From positions 1-7,701 of the forward strand of contig JAEYOM010000035.1 of assembly GCA_023411715.1 (NCBI GenBank): a stretch of DNA of 7,701 bases. Reading direction: 5' to 3'. Of the stretch, positions 1-5,796 are shown one piece after another; the first letter of the stretch is position 1; each line of letters begins with the position of its first letter. The translations under genes and the position numbers were made by a program. Source of the DNA: Bacillota bacterium. Its GTDB lineage: Bacteria > Bacillota > Clostridia > Acetivibrionales > DTU013. The notes below the pieces were generated by a model that made no database searches, was not told where the DNA came from, and saw nothing but the letters and a program-made list of their open reading frames with translations.

Positions 1-546
1 GATCAGCGGGATCCCGTTCTCATGTGCGATTTTAGCGACCGCTTCAATGTCGACGATGTTGATGCCGGGGTTTCCGATGGTCTCAATATATAGCGCCTTA
101 GTCTTTTCATTAATTGCTTTCCTGAAATTCTCCGGGTCGTCCGGATCGACGAAAGTGGTTTTGATGCCAAGCTTCGGAAGCGTTACGGAAAACAGATTGT
201 AAGTCCCGCCATACAGAGTGCTTGCTGAAACGATCTCGTCGCCCGCGCCTGCAATGTTGAGTACCGAATAGGTTATTGCCGCGGAACCCGATGCGACGGC
301 AAGCGCTCCTACGCCCCCCTCAAGTGCGGCTATCCTCTGCTCAAAGACGTCGCTTGTTGGGTTCATTATTCTGGTATAGATATTGCCGGGCTCCTTTAGT
401 GAAAACAGGTTTGCGCCATGCTCAGTATCCCTGAATACGTAAGAAGTGGTCTGGTAGATCGGAACAGCTCTCGAGCCTGTAGTCGGATCCGGTTTTTGCC
501 CCGCATGTACCTGCAATGTATCAAAACCCAATTTTCTCTCGCTCAT
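1..546 (-). CDS. metY: O-acetylhomoserine sulfhydrylase (O-acetylhomoserine aminocarboxypropyltransferase), 3' end cut by window
   Basis: PLP-dependent cytoplasmic enzyme of the Cys/Met metabolism family that makes homocysteine from O-acetylhomoserine and sulfide (direct sulfhydrylation). The first 182 residues are visible, translated from the minus strand starting MSERKLGFDTLQVHAG. Family hallmarks are YTRIMNPT near residue 57, where the Tyr and Arg contact PLP phosphate in this fold, SGSAA near residue 90, STLYGGTYNLF near residue 110, and ETIGNPGINIVDIEAVAKIA near residue 155. The PLP lysine, expected just past residue 200, lies outside the window. The start is supported by AAAGGAG at 554-560, seven bases before the ATG. 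The gene lies 108 bp downstream of a CymR-like regulator on the same strand with no clear terminator between, so co-transcription and cysteine-responsive control are plausible. Cystathionine gamma-synthase is the main alternative, but the GIN-VDIEA segment and the extended N-terminus favour MetY. Confidence 0.93.
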   Translation of the reverse strand, partial: MSERKLGFDTLQVHAGQKPDPTTGSRAVPIYQTTSYVFRDTEHGANLFSLKEPGNIYTRIMNPTSDVFEQRIAALEGGVGALAVASGSAAITYSVLNIAGAGDEIVSASTLYGGTYNLFSVTLPKLGIKTTFVDPDDPENFRKAINEKTKALYIETIGNPGINIVDIEAVAKIAHENGIPLI

Positions 547-553
547 AGTTAGT

Positions 554-560
554 CTCCTTT
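554..560 (-). promoter_or_regulatory. Ribosome binding site of metY
   Basis: On the minus strand this reads AAAGGAG, seven bases ahead of the ATG at 544-546. It fixes the metY start at MSERKLG. Confidence 0.8.
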
Positions 561-614
561 ATACTTTATTTCTCTGATGATATCTGCCTTCATTGACCTT
601 ACTGTAATTCAGCA

Positions 615-632
615 AAGTATACATATATACTT
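615..632 (-). promoter_or_regulatory. AAGTATA/TATACTT dyad in the metY leader, candidate operator
   Basis: A perfect 7-bp inverted repeat (AAGTATA, 4-bp spacer, TATACTT) sits about 70 bp upstream of the metY start codon. On the minus strand its second half contains TATACT, a good -10 element, but the best -35 candidates (TTACAA or TACAAA) have an 18-19 bp spacer, so promoter function is uncertain. Its sequence differs from the dyad over the Rrf2 promoter at 1143-1173, so the two need not bind the same protein. Confidence 0.4.
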
Positions 633-654
633 AGTCGGCTTTGTAATATAAAAA

Positions 655-1098
655 TCATATGAAATACATTTCATTATTGACACCCTCCCTTTTTCTGTAA
701 TCGAGCAGCAGATCCTCCAAGGTTATTGAATCGACAACTTTGTTCAGGCATTCGTTCATCCTGTCCCAGACTTTATCCTTTATGCATCCGATAACGAGAT
801 TCCCGGCTGCATTTTCCTTTTCTTCATCTACCACAGAAAGATCTCCCTCGAGCGCCCTGAGTATTGCCCCAACTGTTGTTTTGGATGGCTGCTGCGCCAG
901 TATATAGCCTCCCTGCGCGCCTTTTACGCTTTTTACGAGACCTGCCTTTCTTAAAACTGAAAAGACCTGCTCAAGATAATTTTCGGATATCTCCTGCCGT
1001 TCGGCTATATTATAAAGTGAGACATGATCGCCGGCTGAATTGATAGCCAGGTCCAGCATTGCCCTAAGTCCATACCTACCCTTTGTCGATAATTTCAT
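655..1098 (-). CDS. cymR: Rrf2-family transcriptional regulator, CymR-like
   Basis: A 147-residue DNA-binding repressor of the Rrf2 family. The N-terminal winged helix starts MKLSTKGRYGLRAMLDLA, with the recognition region around residues 38-50 (SENYLEQVFSVLRKAGLV) and the wing GAQGGY at 60-65. The C-terminal part carries TLEDLLLDYR and ends MYFI, very like the end of Bacillus CymR as I recall it. CymR represses cysteine and methionine uptake and synthesis genes, in partnership with CysK in Bacillus. IscR binds [2Fe-2S] through three closely spaced cysteines. Here there are only two, C105 and C117, in a CX11C arrangement, so an IscR-type cluster is not predicted. The neighbour is metY rather than an iscS gene, which supports a sulfur-amino-acid role. 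The ribosome binding site AAAGGGG lies at about 1106-1112. The gene has its own promoter overlapped by a long dyad, suggesting autoregulation. The family call is secure; the CymR assignment is an inference. Confidence 0.88.
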   Translation of the reverse strand: MKLSTKGRYGLRAMLDLAINSAGDHVSLYNIAERQEISENYLEQVFSVLRKAGLVKSVKGAQGGYILAQQPSKTTVGAILRALEGDLSVVDEEKENAAGNLVIGCIKDKVWDRMNECLNKVVDSITLEDLLLDYRKREGVNNEMYFI

Positions 1099-1142
1099 AT
1101 TTCAGCCCCTTTGTTATGTGACCGATGTTAAATATAATTTAT

Positions 1143-1173
1143 TACAATTCCTATATGTTATATAGTAATTGTA
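1143..1173 (-). promoter_or_regulatory. 31-bp dyad over the Rrf2 promoter, probable autoregulatory operator
   Basis: Two 14-bp arms, TACAATTCCTATAT and ATATAGTAATTGTA on the plus strand, are separated by GTT. They are complementary at 13 of 14 positions. On the minus strand the element contains ATAGGAATTGTAAT, which resembles the AT-rich CymR box with an AGGAATT core as I recall it. It covers the -10 element, so a bound dimer would block transcription of the Rrf2 gene. The symmetry is seen directly; the identity of the binding protein is inferred. Confidence 0.72.
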
Positions 1174-1190
1174 TTTTTTTGCTTTGTCAA
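1162..1190 (-). promoter_or_regulatory. Sigma-A-type promoter of the Rrf2 gene
   Basis: On the minus strand a perfect -35 TTGACA (1185-1190) is followed by a 17-bp spacer and -10 TACTAT (1162-1167). It lies about 65 bp upstream of the start codon and its -10 is inside the dyad at 1143-1173. Confidence 0.75.
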
Positions 1191-1336
1191 TATCAAACAA
1201 TAATTTTCCCTTATCCAAAATTTTAATGTGTGCGATATGAATAATATGCAGTGATTTATTCCTCATCCGGTAATACTATAAAAACATGACACTGTCAGAC
1301 GCAGGAATGAGCCTGGGAAAGTGAGCAGATGTAACG

Positions 1337-1969
1337 ATGAAGAACAAGACAGCTATCCTGATAGGCGATAACGAGAAAATGAAATATCATCCGCTCAGCG
1401 GCCCGGACAGGGAGCTTTTGGACATACTCGACGAGTTTGAGCTAGAGATCACGGAAGATTATGAAAGGTTCAGGGAGGAAAGTCTGAAAGCCTTCGACCT
1501 CTGCATTTCATTAACGGATTGCTGGGACGACAAGCTGAGTGATGAACAGGCAGTCGGTCTTTTGTCATATGTTGCCCACGGCGGGGGGCTCCTGTCCATG
1601 CATAACGGTATCTCTCTAAGCGGGCGCTATGAGCTTGCCCAGCTGCATGGCGGCAAATTCTCGGGGCACCCGGAGCAGAAGGTGCTGACTTATTCTCCTG
1701 CCTTCCCCGGTCACGTCATTACGGACGGTATAAAAAGCTTCTCGGTCCTCGAGGAGCCATACATGTTTGAAATGGACAATTTCGCAGATACGTCGATACT
1801 GCTCGAATACGAATCCGAAGGCAGGAAGTGGCCGGCCGCATGGGCCCATGTCTACGGCATGGGAAGAGTCGTGTACGTATCGCCGGGGCACAACCTCGAA
1901 ACCTTCCTCGATCCGGTCTACAGAAAACTTATAGGCAGAAGCGCAGCGTGGGCGGTAGGATACAAATAA
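1337..1969 (+). CDS. ThuA-like domain protein (class I glutamine-amidotransferase-like fold)
   Basis: A 210-residue soluble protein matching the ThuA family (named from trehalose utilisation). Visible signatures are the N-terminal strand KTAILIGD, WDDKLSDEQAVGLLSYVAHG (63-82) leading into GGGLLSMHNG (82-91), GGKFSGHPEQ (105-114), HVITDGI followed by EEPYMFE (126-145), WPAAWAHVYGMGRVVYVSPG (165-184), and a C-terminal helix with RSAAWAVG. ThuA proteins are implicated in sugar or glycoside metabolism, but the reaction is unsettled, so I assign no substrate. An in-frame TGA at 1322-1324 rules out an upstream extension. The ribosome binding site is weak, with only a GGGAAAGTGAG stretch about ten bases before the ATG. 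The gene is divergent from the Rrf2 gene and convergent with the reductase gene, with a single base between the two stop codons. No convincing promoter is seen; TACTAT at 1274-1279 is a possible -10 without a good -35. Confidence 0.88.
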   Translation: MKNKTAILIGDNEKMKYHPLSGPDRELLDILDEFELEITEDYERFREESLKAFDLCISLTDCWDDKLSDEQAVGLLSYVAHGGGLLSMHNGISLSGRYELAQLHGGKFSGHPEQKVLTYSPAFPGHVITDGIKSFSVLEEPYMFEMDNFADTSILLEYESEGRKWPAAWAHVYGMGRVVYVSPGHNLETFLDPVYRKLIGRSAAWAVGYK

Positions 1970-1970
1970 A

Positions 1971-3173
1971 TTAACGCCTGCCGCGCAGTTTGAAATACTT
2001 TCTGACAAGCCACAGTGCCGGACGGATTACGCGTGGCTCCATATCGGCGGATACCTCTTTGAGTTTCTCCCTGATAGGAAGGTGCTGAGGGCATACTTTT
2101 TCGCACTTTCCGCATTGCTTGCACAAGGAGGCATACGAAGGCCTGCCCCCGTAAAGTCCACCCGCGAACGCAAGGTACTGAAGCTGCGCATGTTTTGCAT
2201 TGAAAAAATGCCTGGTATTGTAATAGCTGAAGCAGAACGGAATATCCACACCGGCGGGACATGGCATACAATAGCCGCAGCCTGTGCAGCCGACACGCAT
2301 CAGCCTGTAAAATTCATGTCTGACTTTATCGTACAGCGTGAGCTCTTCCGGAGAAAGTGAACCGGGCGCGATCTCATCCGCCAGTTTTGTATTTTCTTCT
2401 ATCTGGGCCTCTTCGCCCATACCCGAAAGTACGACCGAAACGCCGGGCTGGTTCCAAAGCCATCGGAACGCCCAATCCACAGACGTTCTTTTTGTACCGG
2501 CCATTTCCCATATCTCCTGGATCTCTTGCGGCATCCTGCCTGCGAGCTTTCCGCCCCTCAAGGGCTCCATTATTACAACGCCTATCCCTTTGGAAGCGGC
2601 GTATTCCAGACCTTCCCTCCCGGCCTGGAAATGCTCGTCAATATAATTGTATTGCATCTGGCACATATCCCAGGAGTAATCATCTATTATGGCTTTGAAA
2701 TCCTCTTTGTCGCCGTGGAACGAGAACCCGAACCATCGGATCCTGCCATCCTTTTTGGCCTGCTCGGCAAACTCCCGCACACCAAGCCTTTTAAGCCTCT
2801 CCCAGCACTCGAAATCGTTTACGGCATGGAGAAGGTAATAATCTATGTGATCCGTCCTGAGCTTTTTAAGCTGCTTTTCGAGGATCTCTTCCATATCGTT
2901 TCTTGAATTGACCATGAACAGCGGCAGCTTGGTCGCGATCCTTATCCTGTCCCTGTAGCCTTCGGCTAATATATCGCCGAGGATCGTTTCACTTCTCCCG
3001 CCATGGTATATCCAGGCCGTATCGAAGTAGGTGACTCCGCTTTCTATTGCCTGGATTATCTGGCGTCGCGTCCGTTCCTCGTCTATTCTGCCGTTTTTCT
3101 GAGGAAAACGCATGCAGCCGTACCCCAGAATCGAAACATTATCGCCTGTTTTGCCCATTTGCCTGTATAGCAT
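1971..3173 (-). CDS. Aldo/keto reductase with C-terminal double 4Fe-4S domain
   Basis: A 400-residue cytoplasmic oxidoreductase. Residues 1-285 form the NAD(P)H-dependent aldo/keto reductase barrel: GYGCMRFP (17-24), FDTAWIYHGG (50-59), KLP (82-84) and DYYLLH (111-116), giving the expected tetrad D51, Y56, K82 and H116. The cofactor-side segments GFSFHG (149-154) and MEPLRGGKLAG (202-212) are also present. The C-terminal part has two cysteine clusters, C296/C299/C302/C305 in CTGCGYCMPCPAG and C351/C354/C357/C361 in CKQCGKCEKVCP. This architecture is common in clostridia and archaea, where the iron-sulfur part suggests electron transfer with ferredoxin-like partners; the physiological substrate is unknown. 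The start is supported by AAAAGGGG about ten bases upstream. It lies 36 bp after the DUF6941-like gene and is probably co-transcribed with it. No terminator is visible at its 3' end, which abuts the convergent ThuA gene. Confidence 0.95.
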   Translation of the reverse strand: MLYRQMGKTGDNVSILGYGCMRFPQKNGRIDEERTRRQIIQAIESGVTYFDTAWIYHGGRSETILGDILAEGYRDRIRIATKLPLFMVNSRNDMEEILEKQLKKLRTDHIDYYLLHAVNDFECWERLKRLGVREFAEQAKKDGRIRWFGFSFHGDKEDFKAIIDDYSWDMCQMQYNYIDEHFQAGREGLEYAASKGIGVVIMEPLRGGKLAGRMPQEIQEIWEMAGTKRTSVDWAFRWLWNQPGVSVVLSGMGEEAQIEENTKLADEIAPGSLSPEELTLYDKVRHEFYRLMRVGCTGCGYCMPCPAGVDIPFCFSYYNTRHFFNAKHAQLQYLAFAGGLYGGRPSYASLCKQCGKCEKVCPQHLPIREKLKEVSADMEPRVIRPALWLVRKYFKLRGRR

Positions 3174-3209
3174 GGATATTGAGCCCCTTTTTACCCATAG
3201 GATCGATTT

Positions 3210-3593
3210 TTAGTTTGTCTGAACTATAGTTATGCTTTCTGTAGTCAGATGCTGGTTGTCCAAGGTCAGATCGATCTCATAGACGCCCGCTTTGGGAAAT
3301 TGTATATTCGCCAGCTCGACCAGTATATTGGCCGACCTGTTGGACGAGCTGACCTCTATTTCGCCTGTCAGCGGATTTATAATGTCTTTTCCGTCATCAT
3401 CTATGAAATTGATCCTGAATGAATGCTTTCCCAACTCCGAACGGTGGAATTCAATATTCGCAACAAATGTAAATCTGGGATGCTGGCATGGAAATTTGGC
3501 TGTGTTGATATTCCTGAAGATACCAAGAACATTCAGATTCCCAGTCTGCGATATATTTGCGCCATCACATACGAATGAATATTTGCAAAGCAT
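3210..3593 (-). CDS. Conserved hypothetical protein, DUF6941-like
   Basis: A 127-residue protein without signal peptide or membrane segment. Its layout resembles the DUF6941 family: an N-terminal CDGANISQTGNLNVLGIF segment (residues 9-26), then alternating hydrophobic strands typical of a small beta-sandwich (RFTFVANIEF, HSFRINFID, ANILVELANIQF, GVYEIDLTLD). The closing FPKAGVYEIDLTLDNQ pattern also fits. The function of the family is unknown; members look like ligand- or protein-binding domains. The start is well supported by GGGGAGGT at 3600-3607. The gene has its own promoter (3654-3681) and precedes the iron-sulfur aldo/keto reductase by 36 bp, so both probably form one transcript. The reading frame is confident, the family assignment moderate. 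Confidence 0.8.
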   Translation of the reverse strand: MLCKYSFVCDGANISQTGNLNVLGIFRNINTAKFPCQHPRFTFVANIEFHRSELGKHSFRINFIDDDGKDIINPLTGEIEVSSSNRSANILVELANIQFPKAGVYEIDLTLDNQHLTTESITIVQTN

Positions 3594-3653
3594 ATAACGA
3601 CCTCCCCTAATAAGCCATAAAGTCTTTGTAACGCATCTCGCCTCGTTATTCCC

Positions 3654-3681
3654 ATTGTATCAGCAGCAAGGAATAAGTCAA
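3654..3681 (-). promoter_or_regulatory. Sigma-A-type promoter of the DUF6941-like/reductase operon
   Basis: On the minus strand -35 TTGACT (3676-3681) is followed by a 16-bp spacer and -10 TACAAT (3654-3659), about 60 bp before the start codon. The -35 overlaps the stop codon of the upstream prpE gene. Confidence 0.65.
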
Positions 3682-4427
3682 CCTGAACGGTCCCTGATAT
3701 TATCCACGATAACTTTTTCCGGCATCCTGACCGCTGTCAGGATACCTGTTTCGAAACATCCCGTGTCGATATTTATGGTATTGTTCCTCCAAACTGCTTC
3801 ATCAACGATCGAGTGCCCGTATATGACTGTCAGTCCCCCACTGTAGGAGGAAGCCCAGTCGAGCCGTTCCGGTTTTCCGTCGGGAAGCTTTTTCCCCGTG
3901 ATATCGCCGTAAATCGTCAATGACCTTATCTTTCCGATCCTTTTCTGATCACGCGTTTCGATATCCTGGAATTCCTCCTTCAAACCTGCATGCGCGACCA
4001 GGCAGAAGTCACTGCAAAGTATGACGTACGGGAGGCCTGTGATGAACCTCTTCACTCTATTAATAAATTCCTCCCCCTCCCCCCGGATCGCGTATAGCGT
4101 TTCCATTACCTCTTCCTTTGCAGGTGTGTTCTTGACAAGCTTTTGCAGTATTTTCTCCTCATGATTGCCGCGCACGGATAAAGCGAATCCTGCTTCAACG
4201 GCACCCATCGCAAGCCTCAGCACCCTGACAGGCTCAGGCCCCCTGTCGGTAAAATCGCCAAGGAATATCAGCCTGCGGCCATCAGGAACACCTCTGATCC
4301 TCCCCTGTCCCGGATCGACAGGATAACCGAGCTTATCCAAAAGCTCCGTCAATTCCCTGTAACAGCCATGTATATCTCCAATGGCATCGAAATAATGTAA
4401 ATCGACTTTCCGATATAAACCGGACAT
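3678..4427 (-). CDS. prpE: PrpE-like metallophosphoesterase (predicted bis(5'-nucleosyl)-tetraphosphatase)
   Basis: A serine/threonine-phosphatase-fold (PPP family) enzyme. Numbering from the upstream Met at 4430, the metal-binding blocks are GDIHG (18-22), GDFTDRG (58-64), GNHE (88-91), AHAG (146-149) and YGH (204-206), all intact. The segment YGDITGKKLPDGKPERLDWA followed later by NTINIDTGC closely parallels Bacillus subtilis PrpE, an asymmetric diadenosine tetraphosphate hydrolase that affects spore germination; length is also similar (249 versus about 244). That substrate is inferred by resemblance; a protein phosphatase role is the alternative. Two consecutive ATGs exist (4430 and 4427). 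The ribosome binding site AAAAGGTGG ends only 3 bases before the first but 6 before the second, so I prefer 4427. It lies downstream of the gerW-type gene, separated by a structured intergenic element, and no independent promoter is evident. Confidence 0.88.
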   Translation of the reverse strand: MSGLYRKVDLHYFDAIGDIHGCYRELTELLDKLGYPVDPGQGRIRGVPDGRRLIFLGDFTDRGPEPVRVLRLAMGAVEAGFALSVRGNHEEKILQKLVKNTPAKEEVMETLYAIRGEGEEFINRVKRFITGLPYVILCSDFCLVAHAGLKEEFQDIETRDQKRIGKIRSLTIYGDITGKKLPDGKPERLDWASSYSGGLTVIYGHSIVDEAVWRNNTINIDTGCFETGILTAVRMPEKVIVDNIRDRSG

Positions 4428-4433
4428 CATATA

Positions 4434-4442
4434 CCACCTTTT
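4434..4442 (-). promoter_or_regulatory. Ribosome binding site of prpE, favours the second ATG
   Basis: The minus strand reads AAAAGGTGG, leaving 3 bases to the ATG at 4430 and 6 to the ATG at 4427. The spacing favours the second start. It lies only 8 bases beyond the foot of the large hairpin at 4451-4522. Confidence 0.65.
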
Positions 4443-4450
4443 CGAAATCT

Positions 4451-4522
4451 GAAAAGAGCCTAAAGGCCGAACAATTGTCCGTCGGTTGACAGGCTTCGTT
4501 CAAAGCGATCCAGGCTCTTTTC
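4451..4522 (-). terminator. Structured intergenic element: 11-bp perfect stem enclosing 50 nt, terminator- or leader-like
   Basis: GAAAAGAGCCT (4451-4461) and AGGCTCTTTTC (4512-4522) are perfect inverted repeats. Because of the A and T runs in the arms the element can look like a bidirectional terminator. The 50-nt interior contains further short pairings: a GCTT/AAGC hairpin, a CCGA/TCGG pair and an ACAATTGT palindrome. A second AGGCT at 4491-4495 could compete for the same AGCCT. It may end the DUF2953-gerW transcript, or act as a leader for prpE, whose ribosome binding site is adjacent. The pairing is directly visible; the role is inferred. Confidence 0.5.
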
Positions 4523-4580
4523 TCTAAACTTTCTTATTATTAAAGAAGATTTACATCGTAGTTCTCTGCCCCTGGGATCC

Positions 4581-5036
4581 TCACTGAGTACCGCCCTGCT
4601 GACCCTGCTGGCCGCCCTGCTGACCCTGCTGGCCGCCCTGTTTCATGTTCATACCGGAAATTATCTGGGGTATCTTGTCTGTGAGCTGGTTGCCTGCAGC
4701 ACTGACAGGAAGCAGTGTGACATTGTCCTTTGACTTATCGATTACAATGACAGCTTCCGTGAACAGTTTGGCTCCCAGGCCCATTGCTCCGCCGGCCATC
4801 TTGCCCGCCATACTGCCGAAAGCAGTTCCTCCCGCAGTTCCGGTACTCCCGGGTTGTGCTTTGCTTGCCGAATTACCTCCTCCGAATCCCAGAGTTACGG
4901 AAACCACAGGCAGGAAGGTCATGTCATCATGTACTACGGGTTTTCCGATCACGCCCTCATTCTGCGTAAAATTCTCGAGGTTACTGAAAAGCATGTCTAC
5001 ATTCTGATTCAATGTGTCTGTCGTGTTTTGATCCAT
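4581..5036 (-). CDS. gerW: GerW-family sporulation protein (YtfJ-like)
   Basis: A 151-residue protein of the GerW/YtfJ family, spore proteins needed for normal germination in Bacillus. Family features are the N-terminal amphipathic segment VDMLFSNLENF, GVIGKPVVHDDMTFLPVVSV (29-47), the strand TLGFGGG (48-54), a Gly/Ala/Ser-rich linker (55-90), and AVIVIDKSKDNVTLLPV (95-111). The C-terminus (133-151) is unusual: a Gln/Gly tail built from QGGQQGQ repeats encoded by 21-bp tandem repeats. The start is supported by AAAGGAGG at 5045-5052. The gene follows a DUF2953 gene on the same strand, the same order as ytfI-ytfJ in B. subtilis, so a forespore-expressed operon is likely. I could not identify a convincing sporulation-sigma promoter. 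Family call strong; germination role by homology only. Confidence 0.9.
   Translation of the reverse strand: MDQNTTDTLNQNVDMLFSNLENFTQNEGVIGKPVVHDDMTFLPVVSVTLGFGGGNSASKAQPGSTGTAGGTAFGSMAGKMAGGAMGLGAKLFTEAVIVIDKSKDNVTLLPVSAAGNQLTDKIPQIISGMNMKQGGQQGQQGGQQGQQGGTQ
4590..4640 (-). repeat. 21-bp tandem repeat coding the QGGQQGQ tail of GerW
   Basis: On the plus strand the unit GCCGCCCTGCTGACCCTGCTG occurs as an almost complete copy at 4590-4610 (first codon ACC), a full copy at 4611-4631 and a 9-bp partial copy at 4632-4640. Unit length is a multiple of three, so copy-number change would keep the frame. Confidence 0.85.
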
Positions 5037-5125
5037 TTTTCGTTCCTCCTTTAATTAGTTGACTTGTTAATCTCATGATATATTATCTTCAAGATTGCTT
5101 GCCCGGGAGCTGATATACAACCTTA

Positions 5126-5626
5126 TTACCGGCTGCCTGCTTTCCCTTTAAGGTAATTCAATATGGTATGGCCGATATTTACGTTGGCCGCGGCATCCAA
5201 GCGGATATAATCCTCGTCGGTAACAAAGTCGGGATTATGTCTCAGTTCCGCAAAATCGGCAAGTCTCGACGCCGCATTTATGGAGCCGCAGGTTATTCCA
5301 GTTATATAGGGATCCCTGAAGCCGTAATCTATATCCATACGGATTTCGGAGGTGCTTGCAGCCTTGATTATGCCAGTCCCGCGGCTGGTCTGCGGGCGCG
5401 TATTTATCCGGCTTCCATACACTTTCTTTTTGAAAAGGCAGACCGTTAACAGCGGCGTAGCCACACTTCCCTCAGCTGTGATCTTTATGAAGGGATACAG
5501 CCAGAACACTACTAACTTTATGTCTTCCTTTTTCGTATCCAGCGTAAACGCAATTTTTAAAGCAACGGCAAAGACAAGCACTACCGCAAACAGTAAAATC
5601 AACAGCAAAACGTAAAGAAAGCCCAT
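5126..5626 (-). CDS. ytfI: DUF2953 membrane-anchored protein (YtfI-like)
   Basis: A 166-residue protein with an N-terminal transmembrane helix (about residues 3-24, FLYVLLLILLFAVVLVFAVA) and a soluble remainder. The segment MDIDYGFRDPYITGITCGSI (97-116) followed by HNPDFVTDEDYI (130-141) matches the DUF2953 family (a DYG-GDP-TG block, then a PDF motif). The family's function is unknown, but it is linked to gerW in B. subtilis and many clostridia, as here: the gene ends 89 bp before gerW on the same strand. The start at 5626 is chosen because GGAGG lies six bases upstream and translation opens directly into the membrane helix. An earlier in-frame ATG at 5680 has no ribosome binding site. It is shorter than typical members, which run near or above 200 residues, with a compact linker after the membrane helix. 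Confidence 0.82.
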   Translation of the reverse strand: MGFLYVLLLILLFAVVLVFAVALKIAFTLDTKKEDIKLVVFWLYPFIKITAEGSVATPLLTVCLFKKKVYGSRINTRPQTSRGTGIIKAASTSEIRMDIDYGFRDPYITGITCGSINAASRLADFAELRHNPDFVTDEDYIRLDAAANVNIGHTILNYLKGKAGSR

Positions 5627-5632
5627 CCTGCA

Positions 5633-5637
5633 CCTCC
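5633..5637 (-). promoter_or_regulatory. Ribosome binding site deciding the DUF2953 start
   Basis: GGAGG on the minus strand, six bases before the ATG at 5624-5626. Its position inside the longer open frame from 5680 argues that the 18-residue extension is not translated. Confidence 0.75.
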
Positions 5638-5784
5638 GAAGTCCAGATCTCCCGAATATTTTTACCGTTTCAAAGAACATTTATCGTAGGTATTATTTGA
5701 GATTTGCATTCAGGAATTTTTCTTTTTCTGTTTAAATTTATGTTATTATTCTTTTTAGAGGTTTTATTTATCCAATATAGAATT

Positions 5785-5790
5785 AGGAGG
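5785..5790 (+). promoter_or_regulatory. Ribosome binding site deciding the Nif3-family start
   Basis: A perfect AGGAGG six bases before the ATG at 5797. It lies inside the longer open frame beginning at 5704, so the 31-residue hydrophobic extension is most likely untranslated leader. Confidence 0.85.
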
Positions 5791-5796
5791 CAAAAT

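Noticed and set aside
547..654. SAM riboswitch or T-box upstream of metY
   Set aside because: The 108-bp gap is short, shows only one small palindrome, and lacks a T-box sequence, a multi-stem SAM fold or a terminator.
655..1098. Reading the Rrf2 protein as IscR, the iron-sulfur cluster regulator
   Set aside because: The three-cysteine cluster motif is absent (only C105 and C117), the C-terminus resembles CymR, and the neighbour is metY, not a cysteine desulfurase gene.
1616..2906. Several open frames of about 90-130 codons on the strand opposite the ThuA-like and reductase genes
   Set aside because: They are fully antisense to two genes with clear family motifs, have low-complexity or unfamiliar sequence, and lack ribosome binding sites; they are typical shadows.
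4584..4640. CTG-rich repeat read as a CRISPR or regulatory array
   Set aside because: The units are contiguous, 21 bp, without spacers, and lie in the reading frame of GerW as a simple coding repeat.
4645..5054. Proline-rich open frames on the plus strand over the gerW gene
   Set aside because: They mirror the Gly/Ala-rich codons of GerW and have no supporting start signals.
5627..5680. Eighteen-residue upstream extension of the DUF2953 protein
   Set aside because: No ribosome binding site precedes the ATG at 5680, and GGAGG lies inside the extension, properly spaced from the ATG at 5626 that opens directly into the membrane helix.
5704..5796. Possible 31-residue hydrophobic N-terminal extension of the Nif3-family protein that could look like a signal or membrane segment
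   Set aside because: A perfect AGGAGG sits six bases before the internal ATG at 5797, there is no ribosome binding site at 5704, and the family starts at MVIRISDI-like sequence. The stretch is T-rich leader DNA.
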